The position numbers and the translations under genes are program-made. This document shows, in pieces, positions 1 through 8,825 of a stretch of DNA of 64,000 nt. Each line of letters opens with the position of its first letter. The first letter of the stretch is position 1. Below the pieces are notes generated by a model. The model did not search any database, was not told the origin of the DNA, and was given only the letters and a program-made list of their open reading frames with translations. The stretch comes from Jhaorihella thermophila (lineage in GTDB: Bacteria; Pseudomonadota; Alphaproteobacteria; Rhodobacterales; Rhodobacteraceae): contig NZ_FNVD01000010.1 in NCBI RefSeq assembly GCF_900108275.1, positions 58,126-122,125 on the forward strand, written 5' to 3'.

Positions 1-1217
1 GGTTCGGCTTCGGATATCTCGTGCTCCCGGCGGTTGAGGTCGCGTTCCTGTGCCTTGAGCCAGGCGTCCACGTCGTCGATCGGATTGCCGAAGATATCCA
101 CGAAGCGCGGCCGCAAGGGCTGACGCTGCGCCGGTTCGGCGGACACGGCCTTTTGTCCGCGGGGCGACGACGCTTCTGTCTCGGGGCCGGCAGGCGCGTC
201 GGCCTCTTCCTTGCTGACTTCCTGGATCAGTTCGGAAATCACCCGCCGGATCGAGTCGTCGCCGTCATCCCCGGCCTCACTGTCCTGTCGAATGGCGCAA
301 TCCTCGATCTCCCTCAGCCAGTCTTCGGCAGACTGGAAACGGGCATCGGGAAACAGTTCCAGCGCCCGGTCGATCGAGGCGAGAAAGCGCGGATCGTAGC
401 CTGGGATCCGCGTCGCCAGCGGTCGGTACGGGTCGGCATTGCGGGCCGCGAAGCCGGCAACGCGCTGCTGGCTGTGCGGCGGCGCCTCACCGGTGATGAC
501 GTGATAGAACGTCGCCCCCAGTGAATACAGATCGCTGGACGGGCGCTGCGGTTCGTCGGAGAGGTAGAATTCCTGCGGCGAATAACCGTCCTTCACCGTA
601 AGCAGGGCCGAAAGCGCGCGGTTTTCCCGCGTGGCCTGTTCGCGCGCTGCGCCAAAGTCGATGAGGGTCGGATTGTCGGTGGGCCCCAGCAGAATGTTGT
701 CGGGGGAAATGTCGCGGTGCAGGATTCCCTGATCGTGGATGTACCGGACCGCCTCGAGCGTGCGCCGCAGGAGGGTCTGCACCAGGGCGGGAGTGAGCCG
801 TTCGGGTGCGTCCTCGAGGATCGTCAACAGATCGTGGCCGCTGACATAGTCGAGCGCCATGTAGGCGGTTCCGCGCTCTTCGAAGACCTGATGGACGCCG
901 ACGATATCGGGGTGGCGCAGCCGGGACAGGCGGCGGGCTTCGCGGATGAAGTGGCGCAGGACGGAAGCGAACTGCCCTTCCTGCTCTTCCGATCGCGCGC
1001 GGACCTTGCCATCGACGCGACAGCAGATGGCCGAAGGAAAGCACTCCTTGATGACAACGATGCGATCCAGGCTGTCGCGAGCCAGGTAGGTGATGCCAAA
1101 GCCGCCCCGCACCAGATAGCTTTCGACCACATATTGACCATGCAGCAGCACGGTGCCCGGCGGCAGTTCCTCTTCCCGGTCGAGGGCTTCGCCGAAGGAT
1201 TGGAGCATCGCGTTCAT
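1..1217 (-). CDS. Serine/threonine protein kinase (3' end outside window)
   Basis: Hanks-type protein kinase that would phosphorylate Ser/Thr of unknown partners. The frame is open from ATG at 1217 to the window edge, so at least 405 residues are present and the C-terminus is missing. Seen: glycine loop RGGFGITY (about 37-44), ATP lysine K57 in VVIKECF, C-helix Glu93, catalytic loop HRDISPDN (167-174) and DFG (187-189). The HRD arginine marks an RD kinase, usually activated by autophosphorylation. After the kinase domain (about residue 300) there is an acidic, low-complexity linker. Any membrane or sensor domain lies beyond position 1. The start is chosen because GGAAGAG precedes it; ATG at 1208 is an alternative. 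Family assignment is firm; substrate unknown. Confidence 0.88.
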   Translation of the reverse strand, partial: MNAMLQSFGEALDREEELPPGTVLLHGQYVVESYLVRGGFGITYLARDSLDRIVVIKECFPSAICCRVDGKVRARSEEQEGQFASVLRHFIREARRLSRLRHPDIVGVHQVFEERGTAYMALDYVSGHDLLTILEDAPERLTPALVQTLLRRTLEAVRYIHDQGILHRDISPDNILLGPTDNPTLIDFGAAREQATRENRALSALLTVKDGYSPQEFYLSDEPQRPSSDLYSLGATFYHVITGEAPPHSQQRVAGFAARNADPYRPLATRIPGYDPRFLASIDRALELFPDARFQSAEDWLREIEDCAIRQDSEAGDDGDDSIRRVISELIQEVSKEEADAPAGPETEASSPRGQKAVSAEPAQRQPLRPRFVDIFGNPIDDVDAWLKAQERDLNRREHEISEAE

Positions 1218-1436
1218 TCCCGGCTCTTCCGATAGGTTGCACCCCTGCGAAGGGGCGAATGGTCCCCGTTGGACTCCGATCATCCGCGGGAATGTGGTCA
1301 GAAAGTGTCAGGCATCGGCAAAGATGGTGGCGGCGCGGGAAACCGGCGGGGTGGCGCCGTCGTCGCAGCCTTGCGTGCAGAGGCGAAAGCGCCAAAGTAA
1401 TGTCGGCGGCCTGTCATGTGCCGGATGCACGGGCCT

Positions 1437-1502
1437 GGGGGCGCTGCCCCCGTCCGCCCGTGCCGGGCGGACTCCCCCGGGGTATTTGTAACCAGAAAGA
1501 AG
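1437..1502 (+). repeat. Intergenic palindromic repeat, copy A
   Basis: Member of the eight-copy family described in the findings, written in the orientation ending in GAAG. It has a 6-bp hairpin GGGGGC-GCT-GCCCCC, then an inner stem GTCCGCCC/GGGCGGAC, then CTCCCCCGGGGTATTT and CCAGAAAGAAG. It lies between the AEC permease stop and the kinase start, both on the minus strand. On the minus strand it can act as a termination or processing element. The GGGGG can pair either with the adjacent CCCCC or with the CCCCC beyond the inner stem. Confidence 0.8.
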
Positions 1503-1507
1503 CAGGA

Positions 1508-2452
1508 TCAGGTCAGAAGAGCCAGAAGGACACTGAGGGTCACGAAGGCGCCGGTGGTGGCCGCCAGCATGGCGATGGACGCCATGCCTTCCAGTCCCTG
1601 TTCCTGGGCGAGCACCGTGTAGATGCCGAACATCGGCATGGCGGCCGAAAGGATCACCGCCGCCTTCAAATCAGATGCAAGTGGGGCGAGTCCTACCGCC
1701 GCCAGAATTGCCATAGCGAACATGACGAAGAGGGGATGGGCGATCAGCTTGGCCGCGGCAATCTGGACAGCAAGCGCGCGATTGCCGCGCAGGGGCAGGC
1801 CGACCAGGGAGCCTCCGATCACGATCAGCGATAGGGCCGAGGCAGAGGCCGCGAGCGTCTGAAACAGTCGGGTGGCGGGCTGGGGTATGGGCAAATCCAA
1901 CGCCGAGACCGCAAAGCCAAGGGCGAGGCCGATCACCATCGGACGCCTGGCGACGTTCCACAGAATCCGGCCGACGCGTCGCGGGACCGACAGGCTCGGA
2001 TGCGGGCGCGACAGATCCATCAGCACCAGGCAGAGCGGGATCAGCAGGACGTTCTCGACCAGGAAGTTCAGCGCCAGAATGACCCCGGCGATGTCGGGGA
2101 AGGCCAGCAGCATCACCGGATAGCCGACAAAACCGGAATTGGGGCAAGCCGCGCCCATCACCGCGACCGCCCGGCGCGGCGGGTCCGTGCGAGTGACCGA
2201 GAACCAGAGAAAGGCGCCCGCGATCGTCAGAAGGCTTCCGAGCGCATAGACCGCCATGTATCCCGGCCGGATGACTTCGGTGATGTCGCGGGACGCGACG
2301 GCGTTGAAGAGAAGCGCAGGCAGGGCGAGGTTCAGGACATACTGTCCCAGCACCCGCATATCCGAGGCGACAAACCAGCCCTTGCGCACCACCAGATAGC
2401 CGATGCCGATCGCCGCGTAGATCGGAAAGGTGATGGACAGGATCGCGCCCAA
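1508..2452 (-). CDS. AEC family transporter (auxin efflux carrier-like permease)
   Basis: Inner-membrane permease of the auxin efflux carrier (Mem_trans) family, 314 residues, the usual length. Bacterial members export or exchange small organic acids such as malate or malonate; the substrate cannot be read here. About ten hydrophobic segments run through the protein. The first is ITFPIYAAIGIGYLVV, and the central NSGFVGYPVML region is typical of the family's unwound helix. It starts 7 bp after the aroC stop, so it is probably cotranscribed with aroC, though no functional link is evident. A second, more distant AEC permease lies at 17572-18456. Confidence 0.85.
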   Translation of the reverse strand: MGAILSITFPIYAAIGIGYLVVRKGWFVASDMRVLGQYVLNLALPALLFNAVASRDITEVIRPGYMAVYALGSLLTIAGAFLWFSVTRTDPPRRAVAVMGAACPNSGFVGYPVMLLAFPDIAGVILALNFLVENVLLIPLCLVLMDLSRPHPSLSVPRRVGRILWNVARRPMVIGLALGFAVSALDLPIPQPATRLFQTLAASASALSLIVIGGSLVGLPLRGNRALAVQIAAAKLIAHPLFVMFAMAILAAVGLAPLASDLKAAVILSAAMPMFGIYTVLAQEQGLEGMASIAMLAATTGAFVTLSVLLALLT

Positions 2453-2459
2453 GGCGGGG

Positions 2460-3575
2460 TCAACCGATCTGTCCGCGGGTCTCTCCGACCGCGCTGCCGA
2501 TCTGGCCGCGATGCAGCAGAATGTGGTCGAGGATCACGCAGGCCATCATCGCCTCGCCCACCGGAACGGCACGGATGCCGACACATGGATCGTGGCGGCC
2601 CTTGGTGACGATCTCGGTGTCTTCGCCGGATGTCGTGATGGTCCTGCGGGGTCTCAGAATCGAGGACGTAGGCTTGACTGCAAAGCGCACGACAATGTCC
2701 TGACCTGTCGAAATGCCACCCAGGATACCGCCGGCGTGGTTCGAGGAATAGACCGGCCGTCCGTCATCGCCCATGCGGATCTCGTCGGCATTCTGCTCTC
2801 CGGTCAGCGCCGCGGCCGCCATGCCCTCGCCGATCTCGACCGCCTTCACCGCGTTGATGCTCATCATCGCGGCGGCAAGGTCGGTGTCGAGCTTGCCATA
2901 GACCGGGGCCCCCAGACCGGCGGGAACGCCACGCGCCACTACCTCGATCACCGCACCGACCGAGTTGCCGGACTTGCGTAGTTCATCAAGGTAGGCGGCC
3001 CACTGCTCCGCCGCCTGCGCGTCCGGCGACCAGAACGGGTTCCGGTTCACCTGCCGGGCATCAAACCGCGCCCGATCGATCCGGTACGGGCCGAGCTGAA
3101 CAAGATACCCCTGGATCCGGATCTCCGGCGCCAAGGTGTTCAAAGCCGCCCGCGCAAGTCCGCCCGCCGCCACACGCGCCGCCGTTTCACGGGCCGAGGA
3201 TCGACCGCCGCCGCGATAGTCGCGGATGCCGTATTTCTGCCAATAGGTGATGTCGGCGTGACCGGGGCGAAACTTGTCCTTGATATCGCCATAGTCCTTG
3301 GACCGCTGATCGGTATTCTCGATCATCAGCTGCACGGGCGTCCCCGTGGTGACGCCATCGAACACGCCCGACAGGATCTTGACGGCGTCGGGTTCACGCC
3401 GCTGGGTGGTGAACCGGTTCTGACCAGGCCTGCGGCGGTCCAGCCACTGCTGGATGAACGGCTCGTCGATCGGCACACCGGGGGGGCAACCATCCACGGT
3501 CGCGCCCAGCGCGGGTCCGTGGCTCTCGCCCCATGTGGTGACGCGGAACAGATGACCGAAGGTATTGAACGACAT
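2460..3575 (-). CDS. aroC: Chorismate synthase
   Basis: Last shikimate pathway enzyme. It converts 5-enolpyruvylshikimate-3-phosphate to chorismate using reduced FMN, in the cytoplasm. The 371-residue protein begins [20 protein letters not shown], the family's N-terminal signature, and contains [18 protein letters not shown]-binding, in the first half. It is full length. ATG at 3575 is chosen because AGGAGA lies about 7 bases upstream; a longer in-frame extension to 3626 runs into non-conserved sequence. It is followed at 7 bp by the AEC permease. A chorismate mutase at 59168 uses its product. Confidence 0.97.
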   Translation of the reverse strand: MSFNTFGHLFRVTTWGESHGPALGATVDGCPPGVPIDEPFIQQWLDRRRPGQNRFTTQRREPDAVKILSGVFDGVTTGTPVQLMIENTDQRSKDYGDIKDKFRPGHADITYWQKYGIRDYRGGGRSSARETAARVAAGGLARAALNTLAPEIRIQGYLVQLGPYRIDRARFDARQVNRNPFWSPDAQAAEQWAAYLDELRKSGNSVGAVIEVVARGVPAGLGAPVYGKLDTDLAAAMMSINAVKAVEIGEGMAAAALTGEQNADEIRMGDDGRPVYSSNHAGGILGGISTGQDIVVRFAVKPTSSILRPRRTITTSGEDTEIVTKGRHDPCVGIRAVPVGEAMMACVILDHILLHRGQIGSAVGETRGQIG

Positions 3576-3661
3576 GCGCGGTCTCCTTTGCGCGACGTGG
3601 ATACCTGCGTCACGTTTGAGCCTCAAGCACTATCGCCGCAACTATGCGCCCCCGAAGCGTT

Positions 3662-3743
3662 CTTCCTCTTGCCCCAAATATCCCGGGGAGCGCGAGGGGC
3701 AGAGCCCCTCGCACCGGTCGGATCGCGCCAGCGATCCGAAATC
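3662..3743 (-). repeat. Intergenic palindromic repeat, copy B (extended form)
   Basis: On the minus strand it reads: leading hairpin CGGATCGC-TGGC-GCGATCCG, then ACCGGTGCGAGGGGC-TCT-GCCCCTCGC, then GCTCCCCGGGATATTT and CAAGAGGAAG. Copies C and D share the leading hairpin. It lies between the aldehyde dehydrogenase stop and the aroC start, so it may end the upstream transcript. This orientation relative to the flanking genes is opposite to copy A. Confidence 0.78.
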
Positions 3744-3781
3744 ATCTCGCAACCGACGGAACCCGGAGCGGGCTCACCGGA

Positions 3782-5221
3782 TCACTCCGGCGTCCAACCG
3801 CTCACGGCCTTGATCTCCAGAAAATCCTCGATCCCGAAGATTCCGCCCTCGCGACCGTTGCCCGACTGCTTCATGCCACCAAAGGGCGAACCCGCGGCGC
3901 GGGGCTGTCCGTTCATCTCGACCATGCCCGAACGCAGGGCACGCGCCATGCGGTTGGCACGGGCCGGATCCCGGGTCTGCACGTAATTCGTCAGACCATA
4001 GAGCGTGTCGTTGGCGATCTCGATCGCCTCTTCCTCCGTGTCGAAGGGCAGGATGCACAGGACCGGGCCAAAGATTTCCTCGCGGGCGATGGTCATCTGA
4101 TTGTTGACGTCGGCAAACACGGTCGGCTTGACGTAAAATCCCTTGTTGAAGCCCTCCGGTCTGCCGGTGCCTCCGGCGACAAGGCGCGCGCCTTCGTCGA
4201 TGCCGGTCTGGATCAGATCCTGAATCTTCTGCCACTGGGTCGCGTTCACTACCGGACCGATATGGCGCCCCTCTTCGTGGGCGTTGCCCACCTGAACCGA
4301 CTTCGCCACCTCGGCGGCGGTCTCCACCGCCTCGTCATAGATGCTGCGCTGCACCAGCATGCGCGAGGGCGCATTGCAGGACTGACCGGTGTTGTTCATC
4401 ATGTGCAGAACGCCGCGTTTCACGGCCTTTTCGTCGGCGTCCTCGAAGATCACGTTGGCGCCCTTGCCGCCAAGCTCTAGATGCACTTTCTTGAGCGTGT
4501 CCGCCGCGTTCTTGGAAATCAGCCGCCCGGCACGGGTCGAGCCGGTGAAGCTGACCATGTCCACGTCCGGGTGACCCGACAACTGCGTGCCCACGCCCGC
4601 GCCGTCGCCGTTCACGAGGTTGAACACCCCCTTGGGGAAACCGGCCTCGTGCATCATCTCGGCAAAGATCATCGCGTCCAGCGGGCTTTCCTCGGACGGT
4701 TTCAGAACCATCGTGCAGCCGGCGACCGCGGCCGCCCCCACCTTGAGCGTGATCTGGTTCATTGGCCAGTTCCACGGGGTGATCAGCGCGGCGACGCCGA
4801 CGGCCTCGTAGATGATACGGTCATTCGGGGCGTGATCGCCCAGCGGACGGTCGAACTGGAACCCCTTGGCCGCCGTGATGAAATTCTTGAGATGCCAAGC
4901 GCCGGCGCCCACCTGCTGGGTGCGGGCCATGTCGATGGGCGCACCCATCTCGGCAGACATCGCCTGGGCCAGATCTTCGCCGCGAGTCTTGTAGATTTCC
5001 AGCAGCTTCTCGAGCAGCGCGATGCGCTCGGCCGGAGGGGTTGCCATCCACCCCGGCAGCGCGGCCTTGGCGGCGGCGACGGCGGCGTCGGTGTCCGCGT
5101 CGGAACCCAGCGAGATTACCGCGCAGGGTTCTTCGGTCGAGGGGTCGATGACGAAATGGTCGCGCGCCTGGACAGGCGCGACCCATTCGCCGTTGATATA
5201 GAATTCACGCTTCTCGATCAT
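3782..5221 (-). CDS. NAD(P)-dependent aldehyde dehydrogenase
   Basis: Oxidises an aldehyde to its carboxylic acid with NAD(P). The 479-residue protein is full length. Catalytic residues are visible: Asn151 in TPWNWP, general base Glu249 in LELGGKGAN, and nucleophile Cys282 in NTGQSCNAPSR. The substrate cannot be assigned; no electron-transfer or CoA-acylating features are present. ATG at 5221 follows GGGAGAACAGAGC, and the upstream extension to 5341 is non-conserved. It is divergent from the peroxiredoxin across about 200 bp. It could serve breakdown of aldehydes released by the neighbouring methylamine-type operon, but this is only inference from proximity. Confidence 0.92.
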   Translation of the reverse strand: MIEKREFYINGEWVAPVQARDHFVIDPSTEEPCAVISLGSDADTDAAVAAAKAALPGWMATPPAERIALLEKLLEIYKTRGEDLAQAMSAEMGAPIDMARTQQVGAGAWHLKNFITAAKGFQFDRPLGDHAPNDRIIYEAVGVAALITPWNWPMNQITLKVGAAAVAGCTMVLKPSEESPLDAMIFAEMMHEAGFPKGVFNLVNGDGAGVGTQLSGHPDVDMVSFTGSTRAGRLISKNAADTLKKVHLELGGKGANVIFEDADEKAVKRGVLHMMNNTGQSCNAPSRMLVQRSIYDEAVETAAEVAKSVQVGNAHEEGRHIGPVVNATQWQKIQDLIQTGIDEGARLVAGGTGRPEGFNKGFYVKPTVFADVNNQMTIAREEIFGPVLCILPFDTEEEAIEIANDTLYGLTNYVQTRDPARANRMARALRSGMVEMNGQPRAAGSPFGGMKQSGNGREGGIFGIEDFLEIKAVSGWTPE

Positions 5222-5427
5222 GCTCTGTTCTCCCGATTCCAGCGGCGCCAAGGCCGGTCGGCGGCACTCTGTCACCGCGATGTGGCGAAAACAACATCCG
5301 AAAGAAAATATGATCAAATTACCCGAGGGAATCCTAGGCAATCTTGTCGCGGGGGCTAGTGGCTGTCGAATGCGACGCTAGATTGAGAGCTGCAATGGCT
5401 CGCAATTCGATATGACAGGAGGACGAC

Positions 5428-6084
5428 ATGGGACTGCGCATTAACGACATCGTTCCGAATTTTACCGCCGAGACGGATCAGGGCACGATCACCTTCCACG
5501 ACTGGATCGGCGACAGCTGGGCGATCCTTTTTTCCCACCCCAAGGACTTCACGCCGGTCTGCACCACGGAATTCGGCGCGGTGGCGCAGCTGGCCGATGA
5601 ATGGGCCAAGCGCAACACCAAGGTGATCGGCGTCAGCGTGGACAGCGCCGAGGACCACCGCAAGTGGAAGGCCGACATCGAGAAATTCGCCGGAACGCAG
5701 GCGGGTTTCCCGATTATCGCCGATACCGATCTGGCCGTGTCGAAGGCCTTCGACATGCTGCCGGCCGAGGCCTATCTGCCCGACGGGCGGACCCCAGCGG
5801 ACACGGCCACGGTGCGGTCGGTTTTCATCATCAGCCCCGACAAGAAGCTGCAGCTTTCGATGACCTATCCGATGTCGGTGGGTCGGAACTTCGCCGAAGT
5901 CCTGCGGGCGCTGGATGCGCTGCAGGCGACCTACAACACGCCGATCGCCACGCCGGCGAACTGGGTGCACGGGCAGGACGTGATCGTGGCGTTGACGCTC
6001 AATGACGACGAGGCCAGAGAGAAGTTCGGCGAAATCGATGCGAAGCTGCCCTATCTGCGGTTCACGAAGGATCCGGCGGCGTGA
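5428..6084 (+). CDS. 1-Cys peroxiredoxin (Prx6-type)
   Basis: Cytoplasmic thiol peroxidase that reduces hydrogen peroxide or organic hydroperoxides. The 218-residue length and long C-terminal arm fit the Prx6/1-Cys class. The peroxidatic cysteine is Cys45 in PVCTTEFG, and it is the only cysteine in the protein, so an external thiol must regenerate it. GGAGGACGAC lies directly before the ATG, a strong ribosome binding site. It is transcribed alone and is convergent with the flavoprotein gene at 6237, with repeat copy C between the two stops. Confidence 0.95.
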   Translation: MGLRINDIVPNFTAETDQGTITFHDWIGDSWAILFSHPKDFTPVCTTEFGAVAQLADEWAKRNTKVIGVSVDSAEDHRKWKADIEKFAGTQAGFPIIADTDLAVSKAFDMLPAEAYLPDGRTPADTATVRSVFIISPDKKLQLSMTYPMSVGRNFAEVLRALDALQATYNTPIATPANWVHGQDVIVALTLNDDEAREKFGEIDAKLPYLRFTKDPAA

Positions 6085-6119
6085 AGGCAATGGTCCTGGC
6101 CGAAAAATTCGGGTGAGGC

Positions 6120-6202
6120 GATTTCGGATCGGCGGTGCCGATCCGACCGAAGCGGGGGGCTTTGCCCCCCGCGCCCCCCAGAGTATTTGACGCAAGATGA
6201 AG
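6120..6202 (+). repeat. Intergenic palindromic repeat, copy C (extended form)
   Basis: Begins with a hairpin CGGATCGGC-GGT-GCCGATCCG, continues with a G-rich/C-rich stem around GGGGGGC-TTT-GCCCCCC, then CCCCAGAGTATTT and CAAGATGAAG. It sits between two convergent genes, where it could terminate transcription from both sides. The leading hairpin is shared with copies B and D although its exact bases differ. Confidence 0.78.
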
Positions 6203-6236
6203 GAACGAGCCGGTTCTTTCGTCTTACACGGGCCGG

Positions 6237-8687
6237 TCACATCCGGACGCGCTCGGATTTCGGGTCATACATCGGCTTGAGCGATGCCTCGGCCCGAACG
6301 CGGGTGCCGGCCACGTCGATTTCGTAGGTGGACCCGAGCACGTCCGCCGCGCTTTCCCCCCGGCAGGGAACATAACCCAGGCCGATTGCCGCGCCGAGGT
6401 GGTGACCGTAGGCCCCCGAGCTGAGATAGCCGACGATTTCGCCGTCCCGGATGATCGGTTCGTTGTGATAGAGCAGCGGTTCGGGGTCGGTCAGGCGGAA
6501 CTGGAGCAGGCGTCTTTGCAGGCCCTCTTCCTTTTTCCGCAGAACCGCATCGCGGCCGATGAACTCCGGTTTGGCCGTCTTGACGGCAAAGCCCAGGCCG
6601 GCCTCGAGCACATGGTCCTCGCAGGTGATGTCGTGGCCGAAATGGCGGAAGGCCTTTTCGATCCGGGCACAGTCCATCATGTGCATGCCGCACAGTTTCA
6701 GGCCCAAATCCTGCCCCGCCTCCCAGATGGTTTCGAAAGCGTGGGCGGCCATGTCGGCCGAGACGTAGATCTCCCACCCGAGTTCGCCGACATAGGAGAC
6801 GCGGTGGACGCGGGCGAGGCCGAGACCGAGCTCGATCTCCTGAGCAGTCCCGAACGGGTTGGCATCGTTGGAGAAGTCGTTGGGCGAGACCGCCTGCATC
6901 AGCTTGCGTGCGTTGGGGCCCATCACCGCCAGCACGCCTTCGCCCGCCGTGACGTCGGTGATGACCGCGCGGTAATCGCCGAGGTGGCGGCGCAGCCAAG
7001 TTTCATCGGCCAGCCGCGTCGCGGCGGGCGTCACCACCAGCCAGGCGGTCTCCGAAAGCCGGGTCACGGTCACGTCGGCCTCGATCCCGCCACGGGGGTT
7101 GAGGAACTGGGTATAGACGATCTTGCCCACCGGCACCGACATGTCCGCGCCGCAGACATGGTTGAGGAAGGCTTCGGCGTCCGGTCCCTCGACGCGCAAC
7201 TTGCCGAAGGAGGACATGTCATACATGCCGATGTTGGAGCGCACCGCGGCGAGTTCTTCGGCCACGTTGTCGAAGAAGTTCTGGCGGCCCCATGCGTAGT
7301 GATATTCGCGCTCCTGCCCATCGCGCGCGAACCAGTTGGCGCGTTCCCAGCCGGCGATTTCCCCCATAACCGCACCGCGGTCCAGCAGATGCTGGTGGAA
7401 AGGCGTGCGCCGCACGCCGCGCGCCGTGGCCTTCTGCCGATAGGGGTAGTGGTCGGCGTAAAGCAGCCCCAGCGTTTCGGTGGCGCGCTCGGCCAGATAG
7501 CGTTTGTTGCCCTGGAAGGGCTGCATCCGGGCGATGTCCACGTCGCCCAGGTCGAACGGTTTTTCCCCGTCTTCCATCCACTGCGCCAGCGCCATGCCCG
7601 CGCCGCCCGCAGACTGGATCCCGACCGAGTTGAACCCGGCGGCGACCCAGACATTGTCCATCTCGGGCGCGAGACCGAGGTGGTAGGCGTCGTCCGGCGT
7701 AAAGGATTCCGGCCCATTGAAGAAGGTGTGGATCCCCGCCCTGCCCAGCATCGGCATCCGGTTCACCGCCATCTCGAGGATCGGCTCGAAATGGTCGAAA
7801 TCTTCCGGCAACTGGTCGAATTCGAACGTGTCGGGGATGCCGTTCATGCCCCAGGGCTTGGCCACGGGTTCGAAGGCGCCGAGCATCATCTTGCCGGCAT
7901 CCTCCTTGTAATAGGCGCATTCGTCGGGCACCCGCAGGACCGGGAGCTGGGAAAGCCCCTCGATCGGTTCGGATACGATGTAGAAATGTTCGCAAGCCTG
8001 AAGCGGGACGTTGACGCCCGCCATGCGGCCGACTTCGTGCCCCCACATGCCCGCGCAGTTCACGATCATGTCGCAGGCGATGTAGCCCTGAGCCCTACCG
8101 TCGTCGCTGACCCAGTCCACGCCCGTGACACGGCGACCCTGCCGGGCGATGCCGGTGACCTTGACGCGTTCGCGTATCAGCGCGCCGCGCTGGCGGGCGC
8201 CCTTGGCCAGCGCCAGAGCGATGTTGGCCGGGTCGCCCTGCCCGTCCTTGGGCAGGTAGACGCCGCCCACAACGCCATCGGTATTGAGGTGTTCGTAGCG
8301 GCGCTTGACCTCGTCGGTGGTGATCTCCTCAATCTCGACACCGAAGGCGCGGGCCATCGCCGCCGAGCGGGAGAGTTCCTCCATTCGGTCACCGGTCAGC
8401 GCCACGGTGATGGACCCTACCCGCTTGAACCCGGTGGCGACGCCGGTCTCCGCCTCCAGATCGCCGTAGAGTTCCTGCGAATACCTGGCCAGCTTGGTCA
8501 TGTTCGCGGTCGCCCGCAGCTGGGCGATGAGGCCGGCGGCGTGCCAGGTGGTGCCGCTGGTCAGTTGCTTGCGCTCCAGCAGGACCACGTCCGTCCAGCC
8601 AAGTTTGGTCAGGTGATAGGCGACCGAGCAGCCGACGACGCCGCCGCCGATGATGACCACGCGGGCCTTGTCAGGAAGTTCAGCCAT
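6237..8687 (-). CDS. FAD-dependent oxidoreductase with GcvT domain (dimethylglycine/sarcosine dehydrogenase-like)
   Basis: Probable N-demethylase. The N-terminal DAO flavin domain oxidises an N-methyl group, and the C-terminal aminomethyltransferase (GcvT) domain passes the one-carbon unit to tetrahydrofolate. Seen in the 816-residue protein: dinucleotide motif VVIIGGGVVG (10-19); GTTWHAAG with His49, the equivalent of the histidine that binds FAD covalently in DMGDH and SarDH; an FAO_M linker region; and a GcvT half from about 430 to the end. It is the last gene of the 13.9-6.2 kb unit, 138 bp after the methyltransferase with repeat D between. Substrate could be dimethylglycine, sarcosine or another N-methyl amino acid; the sequence does not decide. 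Confidence 0.9.
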   Translation of the reverse strand: MAELPDKARVVIIGGGVVGCSVAYHLTKLGWTDVVLLERKQLTSGTTWHAAGLIAQLRATANMTKLARYSQELYGDLEAETGVATGFKRVGSITVALTGDRMEELSRSAAMARAFGVEIEEITTDEVKRRYEHLNTDGVVGGVYLPKDGQGDPANIALALAKGARQRGALIRERVKVTGIARQGRRVTGVDWVSDDGRAQGYIACDMIVNCAGMWGHEVGRMAGVNVPLQACEHFYIVSEPIEGLSQLPVLRVPDECAYYKEDAGKMMLGAFEPVAKPWGMNGIPDTFEFDQLPEDFDHFEPILEMAVNRMPMLGRAGIHTFFNGPESFTPDDAYHLGLAPEMDNVWVAAGFNSVGIQSAGGAGMALAQWMEDGEKPFDLGDVDIARMQPFQGNKRYLAERATETLGLLYADHYPYRQKATARGVRRTPFHQHLLDRGAVMGEIAGWERANWFARDGQEREYHYAWGRQNFFDNVAEELAAVRSNIGMYDMSSFGKLRVEGPDAEAFLNHVCGADMSVPVGKIVYTQFLNPRGGIEADVTVTRLSETAWLVVTPAATRLADETWLRRHLGDYRAVITDVTAGEGVLAVMGPNARKLMQAVSPNDFSNDANPFGTAQEIELGLGLARVHRVSYVGELGWEIYVSADMAAHAFETIWEAGQDLGLKLCGMHMMDCARIEKAFRHFGHDITCEDHVLEAGLGFAVKTAKPEFIGRDAVLRKKEEGLQRRLLQFRLTDPEPLLYHNEPIIRDGEIVGYLSSGAYGHHLGAAIGLGYVPCRGESAADVLGSTYEIDVAGTRVRAEASLKPMYDPKSERVRM

Positions 8688-8706
8688 TGGACACTTTCCC
8701 TTTCAT

Positions 8707-8815
8707 GATTGCGGATCGCCTGCGGAATCCGACCGGTGCGAGGGGCGCTGCCCTTTGCGCCAGAGGCGCTCCAAAGGTGCGATGCGCTCCCCGGGATACT
8801 TGAAGCAAGAGGAAG
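8707..8815 (+). repeat. Intergenic palindromic repeat, copy D (extended, with insertion)
   Basis: Carries the leading block GCGGATCGCC...GGAATCCGACCGGTGCGAGGGGCGCTGCCC shared with B and C, then about 30 extra bases, then GCTCCCCGGGATACTT and CAAGAGGAAG. It lies inside the catabolic operon, between the methyltransferase stop and the start of the downstream flavoprotein gene. It may lower expression of that last gene. The stems are less perfect than in other copies, so this one may be decaying. Confidence 0.7.
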
Positions 8816-8825
8816 AAGGCGGTCA

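Noticed and set aside
487..1395. 302-codon minus-strand frame over the kinase gene
   Set aside because: It is the wrong frame: the frame starting at 1217 carries all kinase motifs and continues to the window edge.
6399..8708. 769-codon plus-strand open frame across the flavoprotein gene
   Set aside because: Antisense shadow; the minus-strand frame has clear FAD and GcvT motifs.
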